A stretch of DNA of 54,262 bases from Paenibacillus oleatilyticus (GCF_018998565.1 NZ_JAHNZO010000042.1:1-54262), one strand, 5' to 3'. Positions 17,434-25,246 are shown, counted from the stretch's first letter. Made by a program: numbers and translations. The notes: generated by a model not told the origin, from the letters alone.

Positions 17434-17462
17434 GGTTAACGCTTATTTGTACGAAATTAACC
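17434..17462. promoter_or_regulatory. inverted repeat between fucosidase and AraC regulator
   Basis: GGTTAA (17434-17439) and TTAACC (17457-17462) form an inverted repeat around a 17-bp centre in the divergent intergenic region. A TATAAT (17416-17421) lies beside it. The location suits an operator for the AraC-type protein, but those regulators often bind direct repeats, so this is only a candidate. Confidence 0.3.
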
Positions 17463-17503
17463 TTTTTGTCGAACCGTCAAGTTAAGCTCTTCGAGGTGCT
17501 GCG

Positions 17504-18367
17504 ATGTCAAACAACGAACCGGATTTTTCGCTGCTCAGCCATTTGCTGACGGATATGAAGACGGAATTGCTCAATGCAAGACGGAGCAAATGCAATCCCG
17601 ACTGGATTCAAAAGCCGTTCACCCCCGCGTACAGCAAAATTTATTACATCTGCGAAGGGGAAGGGCGGATGGCGGTCGGCGGGCAGGAGCTGTTTCCCCG
17701 GCCGGGGCAGCTCGTTTTTGCTCCGGCAGGGCTGGTGCAATCGTTCTCGGTTACCGATCCGGCCCGGACGTATACGATGTACTGGTGCCATTTTACGTCC
17801 GACTTGAATTGGACAGGGTTGTTTTCGTTGTTTAAGCTGCCCTATTGTTTGACGGCGCCGAAGCCCTCCGAAGCGATTGCCTTGTTCGAGAGGCTGGCGG
17901 ACGAGCATAGCGCGAAGAAAGGACCGGCTAGGTCAATCCGGGTCGAGGCTGCGCTCCTCGGCGTCATTGCCTGCTATCTGGAGCAGGCGGTGTTGAGACA
18001 GGAGGAGCAGGCAGGGCTATCATTCCGTCACAGCAAGCTTGGCGAGGTGCTGGACTACATTGACGCGCACTTGGCCGAGGAGATGACGATTGCGGAGCTG
18101 GCCGACATCGTGCATCACCATCCGAATTATTTTGTGCGCTTCTTCAAGCGCCAGCTCGGGACGACGCCGATGACGTACATCTATGAGCGCCGGCTCGAAA
18201 AAGCGAAGCAGCTGATCGGTTCGACCGACATGACCATCGGCGAGGTGGCGCAGGCGACAGGCTTTCACGACCTGTTCCATCTATCCAAAAACTTCAAAAA
18301 ATCGGTCGGCATCGCGCCCACGGAATACCGCAGCTTGTCCCGCGGTTTGCAATTGCCTTCCGAATAG
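17504..18367 (+). CDS. AraC-family transcriptional regulator
   Basis: 287 aa. N-terminal cupin-like sensor domain (about 25-150; 'YYICEGEGRMAVGGQELFPRPGQLVFAPAG') and two C-terminal helix-turn-helix units (about 185-285; 'MTIAELADIVHHHPNYFVRFFKRQLG' pattern split across the first HTH, then 'IGEVAQATGFHDLFHLSKNF'). Probably senses a sugar and activates the divergent alpha-L-fucosidase gene. Start ATG lies about 130 bp beyond the fucosidase start, leaving room for shared operators. A hairpin follows the stop codon. Confidence 0.9.
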   Translation: MSNNEPDFSLLSHLLTDMKTELLNARRSKCNPDWIQKPFTPAYSKIYYICEGEGRMAVGGQELFPRPGQLVFAPAGLVQSFSVTDPARTYTMYWCHFTSDLNWTGLFSLFKLPYCLTAPKPSEAIALFERLADEHSAKKGPARSIRVEAALLGVIACYLEQAVLRQEEQAGLSFRHSKLGEVLDYIDAHLAEEMTIAELADIVHHHPNYFVRFFKRQLGTTPMTYIYERRLEKAKQLIGSTDMTIGEVAQATGFHDLFHLSKNFKKSVGIAPTEYRSLSRGLQLPSE

Positions 18368-18378
18368 GGGCATAACAC

Positions 18379-18423
18379 AAGACCGCTCTTCCTGCCACCG
18401 TACGGCGGCCGAAGAGCGGTCTT
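18379..18423. terminator. hairpin after the AraC gene
   Basis: Perfect 13-bp arms AAGACCGCTCTTC (18379-18391) / GAAGAGCGGTCTT (18411-18423). The T-run is weak (CTTATAC), so termination efficiency is uncertain. It separates the convergent araC-type gene and the small gene at 18449. Confidence 0.65.
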
Positions 18424-18448
18424 ATACATGTTATGACGCTTTACTCCT

Positions 18449-18643
18449 TCAATGAAGAAAGGCGTCCTTTTGATGTTCTGAAATGCTGTATTGAATAATT
18501 TCCATGGCATCCTCTGTTTCGAGAGCTTCCAGTCCGTTGCGCAGCACGATCTCCGATTCGAGCTCGCGTTTCTTGAGGAATGGATACAGCTCCGGCGTCA
18601 GTCTCATGACAATGGTTGCCAACTTTACGGTTTCCACAAGCAT
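18449..18643 (-). CDS. small protein of unknown function
   Basis: 64 aa from ATG 18643 (GGGAAGG upstream); GTG 18637 has better spacing and ATG 18658 would add five residues. Basic/acidic amphipathic helices, including 'LTPELYPFLKKRELESEIVLRNGLEAL', here described not quoted as a domain. The size and helix pattern could suit a ribbon-helix-helix or helix-turn-helix protein, but no signature is visible. It lies downstream of yitT-like gene on the same strand, 130 bp away. Confidence 0.6.
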   Translation of the reverse strand: MLVETVKLATIVMRLTPELYPFLKKRELESEIVLRNGLEALETEDAMEIIQYSISEHQKDAFLH

Positions 18644-18773
18644 CACCCTTCCCGTCATCTGTTGTTTAGAGATCAGGACTTACGAGTAATTCAGGTTAAG
18701 CCTTGGAAAAATGGTATGAAATTACTCCTCAATTATAGCATATTTCTGAATGTCTATGTACCGGAAATTTTGC

Positions 18774-19628
18774 TTAATTGCCGGGTTCGTTCCGGTCGGA
18801 GCGGCGGAACAAGCCCATAACGCCTACGGTCTCGGTGATATTGACGAAAGCCTGCGGATCCCATTGGCGCACCAGGTTTTGCAGTTCGTTCAATTCGTAG
18901 CGTGTCGTTACCGTCATCAGCATATGCTGCGCTTCCTTCGTATATGCTCCTTCGGTATCGATGACCGTGACGCCGCGCTTGAGCTTCTGCATTTTTTTTA
19001 GGAGCAGATCCTTTTTCTTGGTGACGATGAAGACGGTTACTTTCAAGTGCCGGATATGAATCGTATCGATGACTTTGCCTGTAATGAACATGGACAGCAT
19101 GGAGTACAGGGCCAGATCCCAGTTGTTTTTGAACAAGCCGAGCGCCACGATCACAATGCCGTTCAGACCGAACAGAGACGTGCCAAGCGAAAAATCCCGT
19201 TTGCGCGTGAGGATGGAAGCGATGATGTCAAAGCCGCCGGTCGATCCACCCACCCGCATCGAAATGCCGGTTCCAAGCCCGACCAGCACGCCTCCGGCAA
19301 CGGAAGAGATGATTAAATCTTTGCTGACGGTCATTGTAGGGATCAGCTGCATGAACCAAGTGGTCAATACAACCGAGACGACGCTCAAAATAATAAATTT
19401 GCGCCCAAGCGTCAGCAGTCCCCAGATCAGCAGCGGCGCATTAAAGATAAGAAACAAGAGCGAAATATTCCAATCCGTAAAATAACCGACCAGCATGGAT
19501 ACGCCCGAAATGCCGCCGCTGAGCAATTGATGGGGAATCAAGAACAGGTTGAAGCTCGACGCGATCAGAGCCGCGCCGAGAAGACAGGCGATTAAAGAAC
19601 CGGTCCAGGAACGTTGAAGCTGAAACAT
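18774..19628 (-). CDS. YitT-family membrane protein
   Basis: 284 aa. About five or six membrane helices in the first 180 residues, then a soluble C-terminal domain (DUF2179-like, about 195-280: 'KVTVFIVTKKKDLL', 'GVTVIDTEGAYTKEAQHMLMTV'). The glycine-rich 'GISMRVGGSTGGFDIIA' segment is characteristic of the YitT family. Function is unproven in the family; the C-terminal fold resembles PII/CutA-like ligand-binding domains. AGGTGCATTC precedes the ATG. Confidence 0.88.
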   Translation of the reverse strand: MFQLQRSWTGSLIACLLGAALIASSFNLFLIPHQLLSGGISGVSMLVGYFTDWNISLLFLIFNAPLLIWGLLTLGRKFIILSVVSVVLTTWFMQLIPTMTVSKDLIISSVAGGVLVGLGTGISMRVGGSTGGFDIIASILTRKRDFSLGTSLFGLNGIVIVALGLFKNNWDLALYSMLSMFITGKVIDTIHIRHLKVTVFIVTKKKDLLLKKMQKLKRGVTVIDTEGAYTKEAQHMLMTVTTRYELNELQNLVRQWDPQAFVNITETVGVMGLFRRSDRNEPGN

Positions 19629-19690
19629 GAATGCACCTCCCGCATGCTTTTAGTATGAAGCGTTTTGATGGTTTTGAACCCCGAAAGCCG

Positions 19691-19730
19691 AAAAAGAGCC
19701 AAGCTTCCCTTGATTAAGGGAAAGCTTGGC
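19691..19730 (-). terminator. intrinsic terminator of the DUF4178/DUF4247 operon
   Basis: Near-perfect stem CCAAGCTTTCCCTT / AAGGGAAGCTTGG followed, on the minus strand, by CTCTTTTT. It begins about five bases past the DUF4247 stop. Confidence 0.9.
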
Positions 19731-19734
19731 GGTT

Positions 19735-20523
19735 TTATTTGCGCTTGAACGATCCGGAACGCGAGCTGGTGCTCGGTTTCGAGGAACCGGAGGAAGGCGT
19801 CTTATAAGTCGGTTTCGAGCCGTCGCTCTTTCTGGCCGAATCTCCTACGGACGAATTACTCTTCGGCGGTGTGCCGGTCTGTGGATTCGACGGTGTGGTA
19901 CTTTGGGAATTGGACGGCGTCGTGGTCTGCGGATTCGACGGCGTCGTGCTAAAGCTTCCTTTACGGTCGGACGTCGAAGGTTGCGGCTTGGTCGTCGAGC
20001 CTGTCGAGCCGGCCGAACCCGGGTATGGGACGGATTGATACCTGCCGTAATCGTTATAACGTTTGCTTGACGTGTACCCCTTGTAATCGTAGCCCGAACC
20101 GCGGCTATTGTTGAACCATCCGCCGCCGAACAGGGATTGCAGCAGCGTTGCCGCAACATAGCCCTGAAGGAACGAGGAGCTATAGTTTTCTTTGGCGTAT
20201 TGGATAGAATCGACCTCGACCAAGGTAGTTCCTTCGGTGTTCGGGTCCTTCTGTACGTTGACGATTTTATTGTCGTAGACCAGGAACATCCGTTCTTCCG
20301 AATCCTTGCTCATTTCGGTCGGCTTTTCCTTGTCTGCGATTTCTTTGGCGACGGTCGGAACGTCTTTTCCCGCGACGGAATATATTTTAGCCGTGCTTTT
20401 TCCTTGCCCTTGAACGTCAATTAACGAATAGTTGTCTTTAATGTAGTTGCCGGCGTCGCCGCAAGCGGCCAGCAACGTGAATACCAGCAGGATGGCAATC
20501 CATTTGGATAATTTGTTGATCAT
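19735..20523 (-). CDS. DUF4247 lipoprotein with Pro/Ser/Thr repeat tail
   Basis: 262 aa. Lipobox LLAAC with Cys21 marks a lipoprotein anchored outside the cell membrane. Residues about 25-135 fit DUF4247 ('YSLIDVQGQGKSTAKIYSVAG', 'DNKIVNVQKDP', 'GYVAATLLQSLFGGGW'). The C-terminal 120 residues are low complexity, rich in S/T/P/K, including a TPSNPQT-type tandem repeat. Probably co-transcribed after the DUF4178 gene, which lies 60 bp upstream. In other bacteria DUF4178, DUF4247, DUF350 and aminopropyltransferase genes often cluster; only two are here. Confidence 0.82.
   Translation of the reverse strand: MINKLSKWIAILLVFTLLAACGDAGNYIKDNYSLIDVQGQGKSTAKIYSVAGKDVPTVAKEIADKEKPTEMSKDSEERMFLVYDNKIVNVQKDPNTEGTTLVEVDSIQYAKENYSSSFLQGYVAATLLQSLFGGGWFNNSRGSGYDYKGYTSSKRYNDYGRYQSVPYPGSAGSTGSTTKPQPSTSDRKGSFSTTPSNPQTTTPSNSQSTTPSNPQTGTPPKSNSSVGDSARKSDGSKPTYKTPSSGSSKPSTSSRSGSFKRK
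19858..19947 (-). repeat. in-frame TPSN(P/S)Q repeat in the DUF4247 gene
   Basis: About three and a half 8-codon units encode TTPSNPQT-TTPSNSQS-TTPSNPQT-GTPPKS (residues 193-222). It is likely an unstructured, cell-wall-spanning linker and a spot prone to length variation between strains. Confidence 0.75.
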
Positions 20524-20583
20524 GCGGCGGTCACCTCCGTTTCAAGCTGTTTATAAATCCGATTAGGAAATGAGGACTAACGG

Positions 20584-21123
20584 TCATCGAGTGCCCTTCA
20601 TAAATTTAATTTGTCCCGCCGGTGTCGGGGAGCCCTCCATGGCGACATACTTTCCGTCCTGCCATTGCAGGAAGAAGTAACGGTTCTCCGAACCGAAATA
20701 GCGCCAGAACATGACCTCGTCTCCTGCGCGGAAATCGGTGTTCCCTTCGACACGCACCGTATCCGTGCGGTTATGCTCCATATGGTACGTTACTTCGCCG
20801 CCAACGTCGAGCACGGACGGCACGTCGTTCGGATCGTCAAGCGAGCCTTCCACAAATTCGCATAAAAAACATTCGTACGTGCGCCCTTTTTCCACAAGCA
20901 GACATGATATATGCTTGCCGTTTTGCAGATAATATGCAAAGCGGTGCGGCGCAAACCCGCGGTCAAAATAAACGGCCTTCCCGGATACGACATATTCTTC
21001 AAGGTCTACGTTAAGAATATCGCCGACCATCGTTTCCTCCAGCGGATTCGTTGGCTTCACTTCCGGCTCCGGATTGTTGCTTTTAATAATTGAACCGACT
21101 CGTTTCCATATGGACATGGGCAT
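20584..21123 (-). CDS. DUF4178-domain protein
   Basis: About 179 aa from ATG 21123 (AAAAGGAGCG directly upstream); ATG 21117 is equally possible. The body (about 35-175) shows the DUF4178 pattern: 'YFDRGFAPHRFAYYLQNGKHISCLLVE' region, 'YTHMEH' type strand and 'WRYFGSENRYFFLQWQDGKYV' end, described here in pieces. Cytosolic, beta-rich. Function unknown; genomic clustering with DUF4247 suggests a shared envelope- or polyamine-related process, which is inference. Divergent from cshA. Confidence 0.8.
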   Translation of the reverse strand: MPMSIWKRVGSIIKSNNPEPEVKPTNPLEETMVGDILNVDLEEYVVSGKAVYFDRGFAPHRFAYYLQNGKHISCLLVEKGRTYECFLCEFVEGSLDDPNDVPSVLDVGGEVTYHMEHNRTDTVRVEGNTDFRAGDEVMFWRYFGSENRYFFLQWQDGKYVAMEGSPTPAGQIKFMKGTR

Positions 21124-21293
21124 TTCGCTCCTTTTCAAAATCGACGAATATAATTATTATATACGATATTCGGCGAATTTGGGTTTCAAGTTTGAACAAT
21201 TCTGGAATATGGCATCAGGATATGGTATACTACTAAAGATATTCTTAAGTACGGCCTTGACTGTTCATATTGACACGGCTTGGAAGGTGTTTC

Positions 21294-21395
21294 ATGAAGA
21301 GATTAAAAATAGAAGATAGGAGCGCACTTAAGGGTATAGACAAAAGAAGAACCCTAGAACAAAGGAGATTGAAATCATTTGAAAACTTTCAGTGA
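21294..21395 (+). CDS. candidate leader ORF overlapping the cshA start
   Basis: 33 codons: ATG at 21294, preceded by GGAAGGTG five bases upstream, ending TGA at 21393-21395. It runs through the cshA ribosome site and overlaps the cshA TTG (21379) by 17 bp in another frame. The peptide is very basic (10 K/R among 33 plus many E). It could couple or gate translation of cshA. No proof that it is translated. Confidence 0.35.
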   Translation: MKRLKIEDRSALKGIDKRRTLEQRRLKSFENFQ

Positions 21396-22956
21396 ATTCG
21401 GCTTAGAGCCAAAGGTACTTCGCGCAATTACGGAAATGGGCTTCGAGGAGTCGACGCCGATCCAGGAAAAAGCCATTCCGGTAGCGATGGAGGGACGCGA
21501 CCTTATCGGCCAAGCGCAAACGGGAACAGGGAAAACCGCGGCATTCGGTATTCCGCTCATTAACAAAATCGATATCAAAGAAGAGCGTATCGTCGCTTTG
21601 ATCATGTGCCCCACACGTGAATTGGCAATCCAGGTAGCGGAAGAGATCGAGAAGCTGGGACGCTTCAAGGGCATTCGCTCCCTGCCGATTTACGGCGGTC
21701 AAGATATCGTAAAGCAAATTCGCGCGCTGCGTAAAAAGCCGCAAATCATCATCGGTACGCCGGGCCGTCTGCTCGACCACATCAACCGTAAAACCATTAA
21801 GCTGGACGATGTGCAAACCGTTATTTTGGACGAGGCTGATGAAATGCTCGACATGGGCTTCATGGAGGACATCCAATCGATCCTGAAGCTTGTGCCGGAT
21901 GAGCGTCAAACGATGCTGTTCTCGGCGACGATGCCGATCAACATTCAGAAGCTGGCTCAGCAGTTTTTGAGCAATCCGGAGCACGTATCCGTCATTCCGA
22001 AGCAAGTTAGCGCGCCGCTGATCGATCAATCGTATATCGAGCTTCATGAGCGCCAGAAATTTGAAGCGCTCTGCCGCTTGATCGACATGGAAGCGCCGGA
22101 CCTTGCGATCATCTTCGGCCGGACGAAGCGCCGGGTCGACGAGCTTTCCGAAGCACTGCAGAAGCGCGGCTATACCGCAGAAGGTCTGCATGGGGACTTG
22201 TCCCAAAATCAGCGTGACAACGTGATGCGCAAATTCCGCGACGGAAGCATCGACGTACTCGTTGCAACCGACGTAGCGGCTCGCGGTTTGGACGTATCGG
22301 GCGTTACCCACGTCATCAACTTCGACCTGCCGCAGGATCCGGAAAGCTATGTGCACCGGATCGGCCGTACCGGTCGTGCGGGCAAGGAAGGCGCAGCCTA
22401 TACGTTCGTTACGCCGCGCGAGATCGACCACCTGCATTTTATCGAGAAAATTACGCGTCACAAAATTTCCCGCAAGCCGATGCCGAGCCTGGCGGAAGCC
22501 ATCGAAGGCAAGCAAAAAATGACGGCAGAGCGCGTGCTGGAAGCGATGCAAAGCGACGACCACAATCAATTTAAAGGTCTTGCGATTTCCTTGCTGGAGC
22601 AGCACGATTCCGTACATCTTCTGGCTGCGGCGTTCAAGCTGCTTACCGGCGAGAAGAAAGATATCGAAATCGAATTGACACCGGAAGATCCGATCCGTGC
22701 GAAGAAAAGAAGACCGGACATCCGCAGCAACGGACGCAGACCGTCGGGTTCTTACGGTACGGCCGGCGGCGCGCGCCGCAACGATCGTCCTTACGGCGGC
22801 GACCGCGGCGGCTATCGTGGCGGTGACCGCAACCGTCGCGACGGCGGCGGATACCGTGACGGCGGACGCGACCGCGACCGCGGCCGTTCGGACCGTGACA
22901 ATCGCGGAGGGTACTCCCGTTCCTCCAACCGCTCGAACGAAGAAACACTCGTGTAA
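21379..22956 (+). CDS. cshA: DEAD-box ATP-dependent RNA helicase CshA
   Basis: 525 aa. Unwinds RNA duplexes in ribosome assembly and mRNA decay. All motifs are in order: Q motif near 'ESTPIQEKAIP', Walker A AQTGTGKT, PTRELA, TPGRLLD, DEAD (in 'VILDEADEMLDMGF'), SAT, then 'ATDVAARGLDV' and 'HRIGRTGRAG'. The C-terminal 75 residues are an Arg/Gly/Asp-rich RGG-like tail binding RNA. TTG start with AAAGGAG 11 bases upstream; the 240-bp leader suggests post-transcriptional control, as expected for cold-shock helicases. Terminated at once. Confidence 0.95.
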   Translation: MKTFSEFGLEPKVLRAITEMGFEESTPIQEKAIPVAMEGRDLIGQAQTGTGKTAAFGIPLINKIDIKEERIVALIMCPTRELAIQVAEEIEKLGRFKGIRSLPIYGGQDIVKQIRALRKKPQIIIGTPGRLLDHINRKTIKLDDVQTVILDEADEMLDMGFMEDIQSILKLVPDERQTMLFSATMPINIQKLAQQFLSNPEHVSVIPKQVSAPLIDQSYIELHERQKFEALCRLIDMEAPDLAIIFGRTKRRVDELSEALQKRGYTAEGLHGDLSQNQRDNVMRKFRDGSIDVLVATDVAARGLDVSGVTHVINFDLPQDPESYVHRIGRTGRAGKEGAAYTFVTPREIDHLHFIEKITRHKISRKPMPSLAEAIEGKQKMTAERVLEAMQSDDHNQFKGLAISLLEQHDSVHLLAAAFKLLTGEKKDIEIELTPEDPIRAKKRRPDIRSNGRRPSGSYGTAGGARRNDRPYGGDRGGYRGGDRNRRDGGGYRDGGRDRDRGRSDRDNRGGYSRSSNRSNEETLV

Positions 22957-22963
22957 CGAACAA

Positions 22964-23004
22964 GAAGCAAGCGCGCCAACTTCGGCGGGCTTGCTTCTTT
23001 TTTT
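22964..23004 (+). terminator. intrinsic terminator of cshA
   Basis: Stem GAAGCAAGC (22964-22972) / GCTTGCTTC (22989-22997) with inner GCC/GGC pairs and a seven-T tail. Confidence 0.92.
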
Positions 23005-23011
23005 GTGACAG

Positions 23012-23050
23012 AAAAAGGCAGGCTGTGCACGCAACTCACGCATGCCTGCC
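23012..23050 (-). terminator. intrinsic terminator of the yjcZ gene
   Basis: On the minus strand GGCAGGC (23050-23044) pairs with GCCTGCC (23023-23017), followed by TTTTTC. It lies about 20 bases after the yjcZ stop. Confidence 0.8.
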
Positions 23051-23070
23051 ATTTCCTAATTAAGGAACGA

Positions 23071-23169
23071 TTAGATAAATAAGCTGCGGCTAACGATGAC
23101 CAGCAGAATAAACAGAACCAAAATAACGGCAGTGGAAGTCCACCATCCTCCTCCTGCGAAACCACCCAT
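23071..23169 (-). CDS. yjcZ: YjcZ-family sporulation miniprotein
   Basis: 32 aa: a Gly-rich start (MGGFAGGGWW) followed by one hydrophobic helix (about residues 12-27) and a short polar end. This is the YjcZ/YczM-like pattern of tiny membrane proteins made during sporulation in Bacillales. AGGAAGGAGG lies 8-14 bases upstream of the ATG, so translation is well supported. Its terminator is at 23012-23050. Exact function unknown. Confidence 0.88.
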   Translation of the reverse strand: MGGFAGGGWWTSTAVILVLFILLVIVSRSLFI

Positions 23170-23193
23170 GGTAACCAGCCTCCTTCCTGTATT

Positions 23194-23373
23194 TTACCAC
23201 CAGAAGAAAGCGTTATCCGGACGGATAACGGTTCTCATGTGCAAGTAGAGCTCCTCGGCATCCGGGCGCGGGTATCCCTTGCTTGCCCATGGACATTTCC
23301 GCTGCACGTAGATAACGGGATGACCGGGGGGCTTATTGCGGTTGGTACTTATAGCATATGTTCTTTGCATCAT
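23194..23373 (-). CDS. candidate 59-aa protein upstream of yjcZ
   Basis: Open frame of 59 codons starting at tandem ATG-ATG (23373, 23370) and ending in ...NAFFWW-stop, 24 bp before yjcZ on the same strand. From about residue 15 onward the codons are GC-rich at third positions like real genes here, and the composition (KCPWASKGYPRPDAEE) is protein-like. Against it: no clear ribosome site. A 20-bp perfect inverted repeat CGTTATCC-GGAC-GGATAACG (23211-23230) lies inside its 3' end. I do not recognise a family. Confidence 0.42.
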   Translation of the reverse strand: MMQRTYAISTNRNKPPGHPVIYVQRKCPWASKGYPRPDAEELYLHMRTVIRPDNAFFWW

Positions 23374-23447
23374 TATGTATGGACGGCTACCTAGATGGAA
23401 TGAAATAGGCTATAATAAAGCAATACAGATGAAGGAGGGCATAGGAT

Positions 23448-24239
23448 TTGGAATTTCGAGGAATCATGGGTGGGTTTTACCGTATTTCCGAATGGATCAT
23501 GAGACTATCGGTTATTAACGTATTATGGGTCATATGTGCCATTCCTTTCTTTTTCCTGGGGCTCGTTTTTTTGCAGTCTCAATCGGCAGATCAAGCACTG
23601 CAAACGCTTATATTGATGGCCATTGTCGCGCCATTCACCATCTTTCCGTCGACGACAGCGATGTTCAGCGTGGCTCGCAAGTGGTTGACCGGGGAAGAGG
23701 ATGTGCCGCTGTTCAAGACGTTTTTCCGCGGCTACAAGGATAATTTCGTCCAAAGCTTGCTTGGCGGTCTGATTTATATTCTCATCGGCGCCATTCTGTA
23801 CACCAATTTCCAGTTTTATGGGAATCAAACGGGAGCCTTTGGCATTTTACGTTTTCTGGTACTATCGCTCACCGTGCTGTTGATCATTTCGTTGTTCCAT
23901 TTCTTCTCGATCTTGTCGCATCTGCACATGAAGATTTTGCAAATCGTCAAAAATGCGCTGCTGATTACGATCGGCAATCCGGTGCGATCGCTGTCGATGA
24001 TCGTGTTGAACGGCATCGTCCTGTATGTCAGCTTTAACATGTTTACGTTCCTGATTCCTTTTTTTATGGGCAGCTTGATCGCAGTCGTATCGTTTTGGCA
24101 CTTTAATCTCATATTCGGAAAGCTGCAGGAGAAGCAGCAGGAGCTGGCCGAGAAAGAAGCGGAACAGCAGCGTCAGCAGACGGAAATTGCCGATAATCCG
24201 GAGGCGGCCGAATCGGAGCGCAAGGCGGATAATTCGTAA
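23448..24239 (+). CDS. YesL-family (DUF624) membrane protein
   Basis: 263 aa, five to six membrane helices. The start 'GFYRISEWIMRLSVINVLW' and the later 'ARKWLTGEEDVPLFKTFFRGYKDNF' are the DUF624/YesL pattern. The last 40 residues are a charged cytosolic helix rich in E and Q. YesL-like genes often sit with sugar ABC transporters; none is present here. TTG start with GAAGGAGGGC upstream. The 6S RNA promoter follows 38 bp after the stop. Confidence 0.85.
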   Translation: MEFRGIMGGFYRISEWIMRLSVINVLWVICAIPFFFLGLVFLQSQSADQALQTLILMAIVAPFTIFPSTTAMFSVARKWLTGEEDVPLFKTFFRGYKDNFVQSLLGGLIYILIGAILYTNFQFYGNQTGAFGILRFLVLSLTVLLIISLFHFFSILSHLHMKILQIVKNALLITIGNPVRSLSMIVLNGIVLYVSFNMFTFLIPFFMGSLIAVVSFWHFNLIFGKLQEKQQELAEKEAEQQRQQTEIADNPEAAESERKADNS

Positions 24240-24276
24240 TTTTCCCCCGGTTCCAACAAGAAGAGCGGCGCAAAGG

Positions 24277-24305
24277 TTTACTTTCACCCTAGAGTGGACT
24301 ATAAT
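24277..24305 (+). promoter_or_regulatory. sigma-A promoter of the 6S RNA
   Basis: TTTACT (24277-24282), 17-bp spacer, TATAAT (24300-24305). Start expected near 24312, about ten bases before the closing stem of the RNA. Confidence 0.85.
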
Positions 24306-24311
24306 AAGAAT

Positions 24312-24499
24312 ACAACAAAATCCTGCGATGTGCGTTTCGGTTTTACAGTTGTTTTGAACCAATGACTGTTTCTAGGGAGACCTACATTGAATCGCGGCTG
24401 TCATGCCCTCGAAAAGGGACTTCAAAACCGATTCTGCGGACACCCACCTGCGAGAGCGGGTTTGAAACACGAAATCGGACGGCATATGCGGGTTTTTTT
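24312..24499 (+). ncRNA. ssrS: 6S RNA
   Basis: About 185 nt. The ends pair as a long closing stem, CCTGCGATGTGC (24322-24333) with GGCATATGCGGG (24481-24492), followed by seven Ts. The GAUGU...GGCAU pairing in the closing stem is the conserved 6S feature, and the interior can fold as one long interrupted hairpin with a large central bubble that mimics an open promoter. 6S RNA binds the sigma-70-type holoenzyme and lowers transcription in stationary phase. It has its own strong promoter. End points are estimated; no covariance search was run. Confidence 0.82.
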
Positions 24500-24547
24500 G
24501 TTGCGTTAAAATGTTAGCGTTCACAATAAAAGAGAGGGATGTTGGAG

Positions 24548-25204
24548 ATGAAGCTCTTTATCGACACAGCCAATGTGGAAGAAATCCGCAAAGCACATGA
24601 ACTTGGTGTCATCGCCGGTGTTACGACGAATCCGTCGCTCATTGCCAAGGAAGGAAAAGATTTCTTCGAAACGGTGAAGGAAATCATCTCGATCGTCGGA
24701 AACCTGCCGATCAGCGCCGAGGTGATCAGCCTTCAAGCTGACGAGATGGTGGAACAGGGTAAAAAACTGGCTGCTCTTGGCGATAGTATTGTTGTAAAAG
24801 TTCCGATGACGGAAGAAGGACTGAAAGCGACGAAACGTTTCAGCGAGATGGGCATCAAAACGAACGTGACGCTGATTTTCAGTTCGACGCAAGCTTTGCT
24901 TGCCGCGCGCGCCGGAGCTACGTACGTGTCCCCGTTTGTCGGACGCCTTGACGATATTAACCAAATCGGCATGAATTTGATTCAAGAAATCAGCGAAATG
25001 TTCAAGGTACATAACATCGGCTCCGAAATTATTACGGCAAGCGTACGTACGACGACTCACGTCATCGACGCGGCGCTGCTTGGAGCGGATATTGCGACCG
25101 TTCCCTATAAAGTGATTCAGCAAATGATCAAGCACCCGTTAACGGATGCCGGCATCGAACGCTTCCTGAAAGACTGGGAAGGCGCCAACCAAAGCGCATT
25201 CTAA
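24548..25204 (+). CDS. tal: transaldolase, fructose-6-phosphate aldolase-like (TalC/Fsa type)
   Basis: 218 aa, the short transaldolase subfamily. Transfers a dihydroxyacetone unit in the pentose-phosphate pathway. 'MKLFIDTANVEEI', 'GVTTNPSLIAKEG' and 'IVVKVPMTEEGLKA' (Schiff-base Lys in VKVPMT) are visible, and 'ATVPYKVIQQMIKHPLTDAGIERF' ends the barrel. ATG 24548 is chosen since AGAGAGGG lies nine bases upstream; ATG 24539 sits too close to it. Single gene, closed by a bidirectional terminator. Confidence 0.93.
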   Translation: MKLFIDTANVEEIRKAHELGVIAGVTTNPSLIAKEGKDFFETVKEIISIVGNLPISAEVISLQADEMVEQGKKLAALGDSIVVKVPMTEEGLKATKRFSEMGIKTNVTLIFSSTQALLAARAGATYVSPFVGRLDDINQIGMNLIQEISEMFKVHNIGSEIITASVRTTTHVIDAALLGADIATVPYKVIQQMIKHPLTDAGIERFLKDWEGANQSAF

Positions 25205-25246
25205 AAAAACAAGCGGGACGGACAACCTTCCTTCGTCAAACGCAAA

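Noticed and set aside
19858..19947. CRISPR-like short repeats
   Set aside because: Repeats are in frame, 24 nt, contiguous without spacers, and encode a TPSN-type protein linker.
21403..23052. 549-codon open frame antisense to cshA
   Set aside because: It is the reverse-strand shadow of a GC-rich helicase gene; no ribosome site and no family motif, while the plus strand carries every DEAD-box motif.
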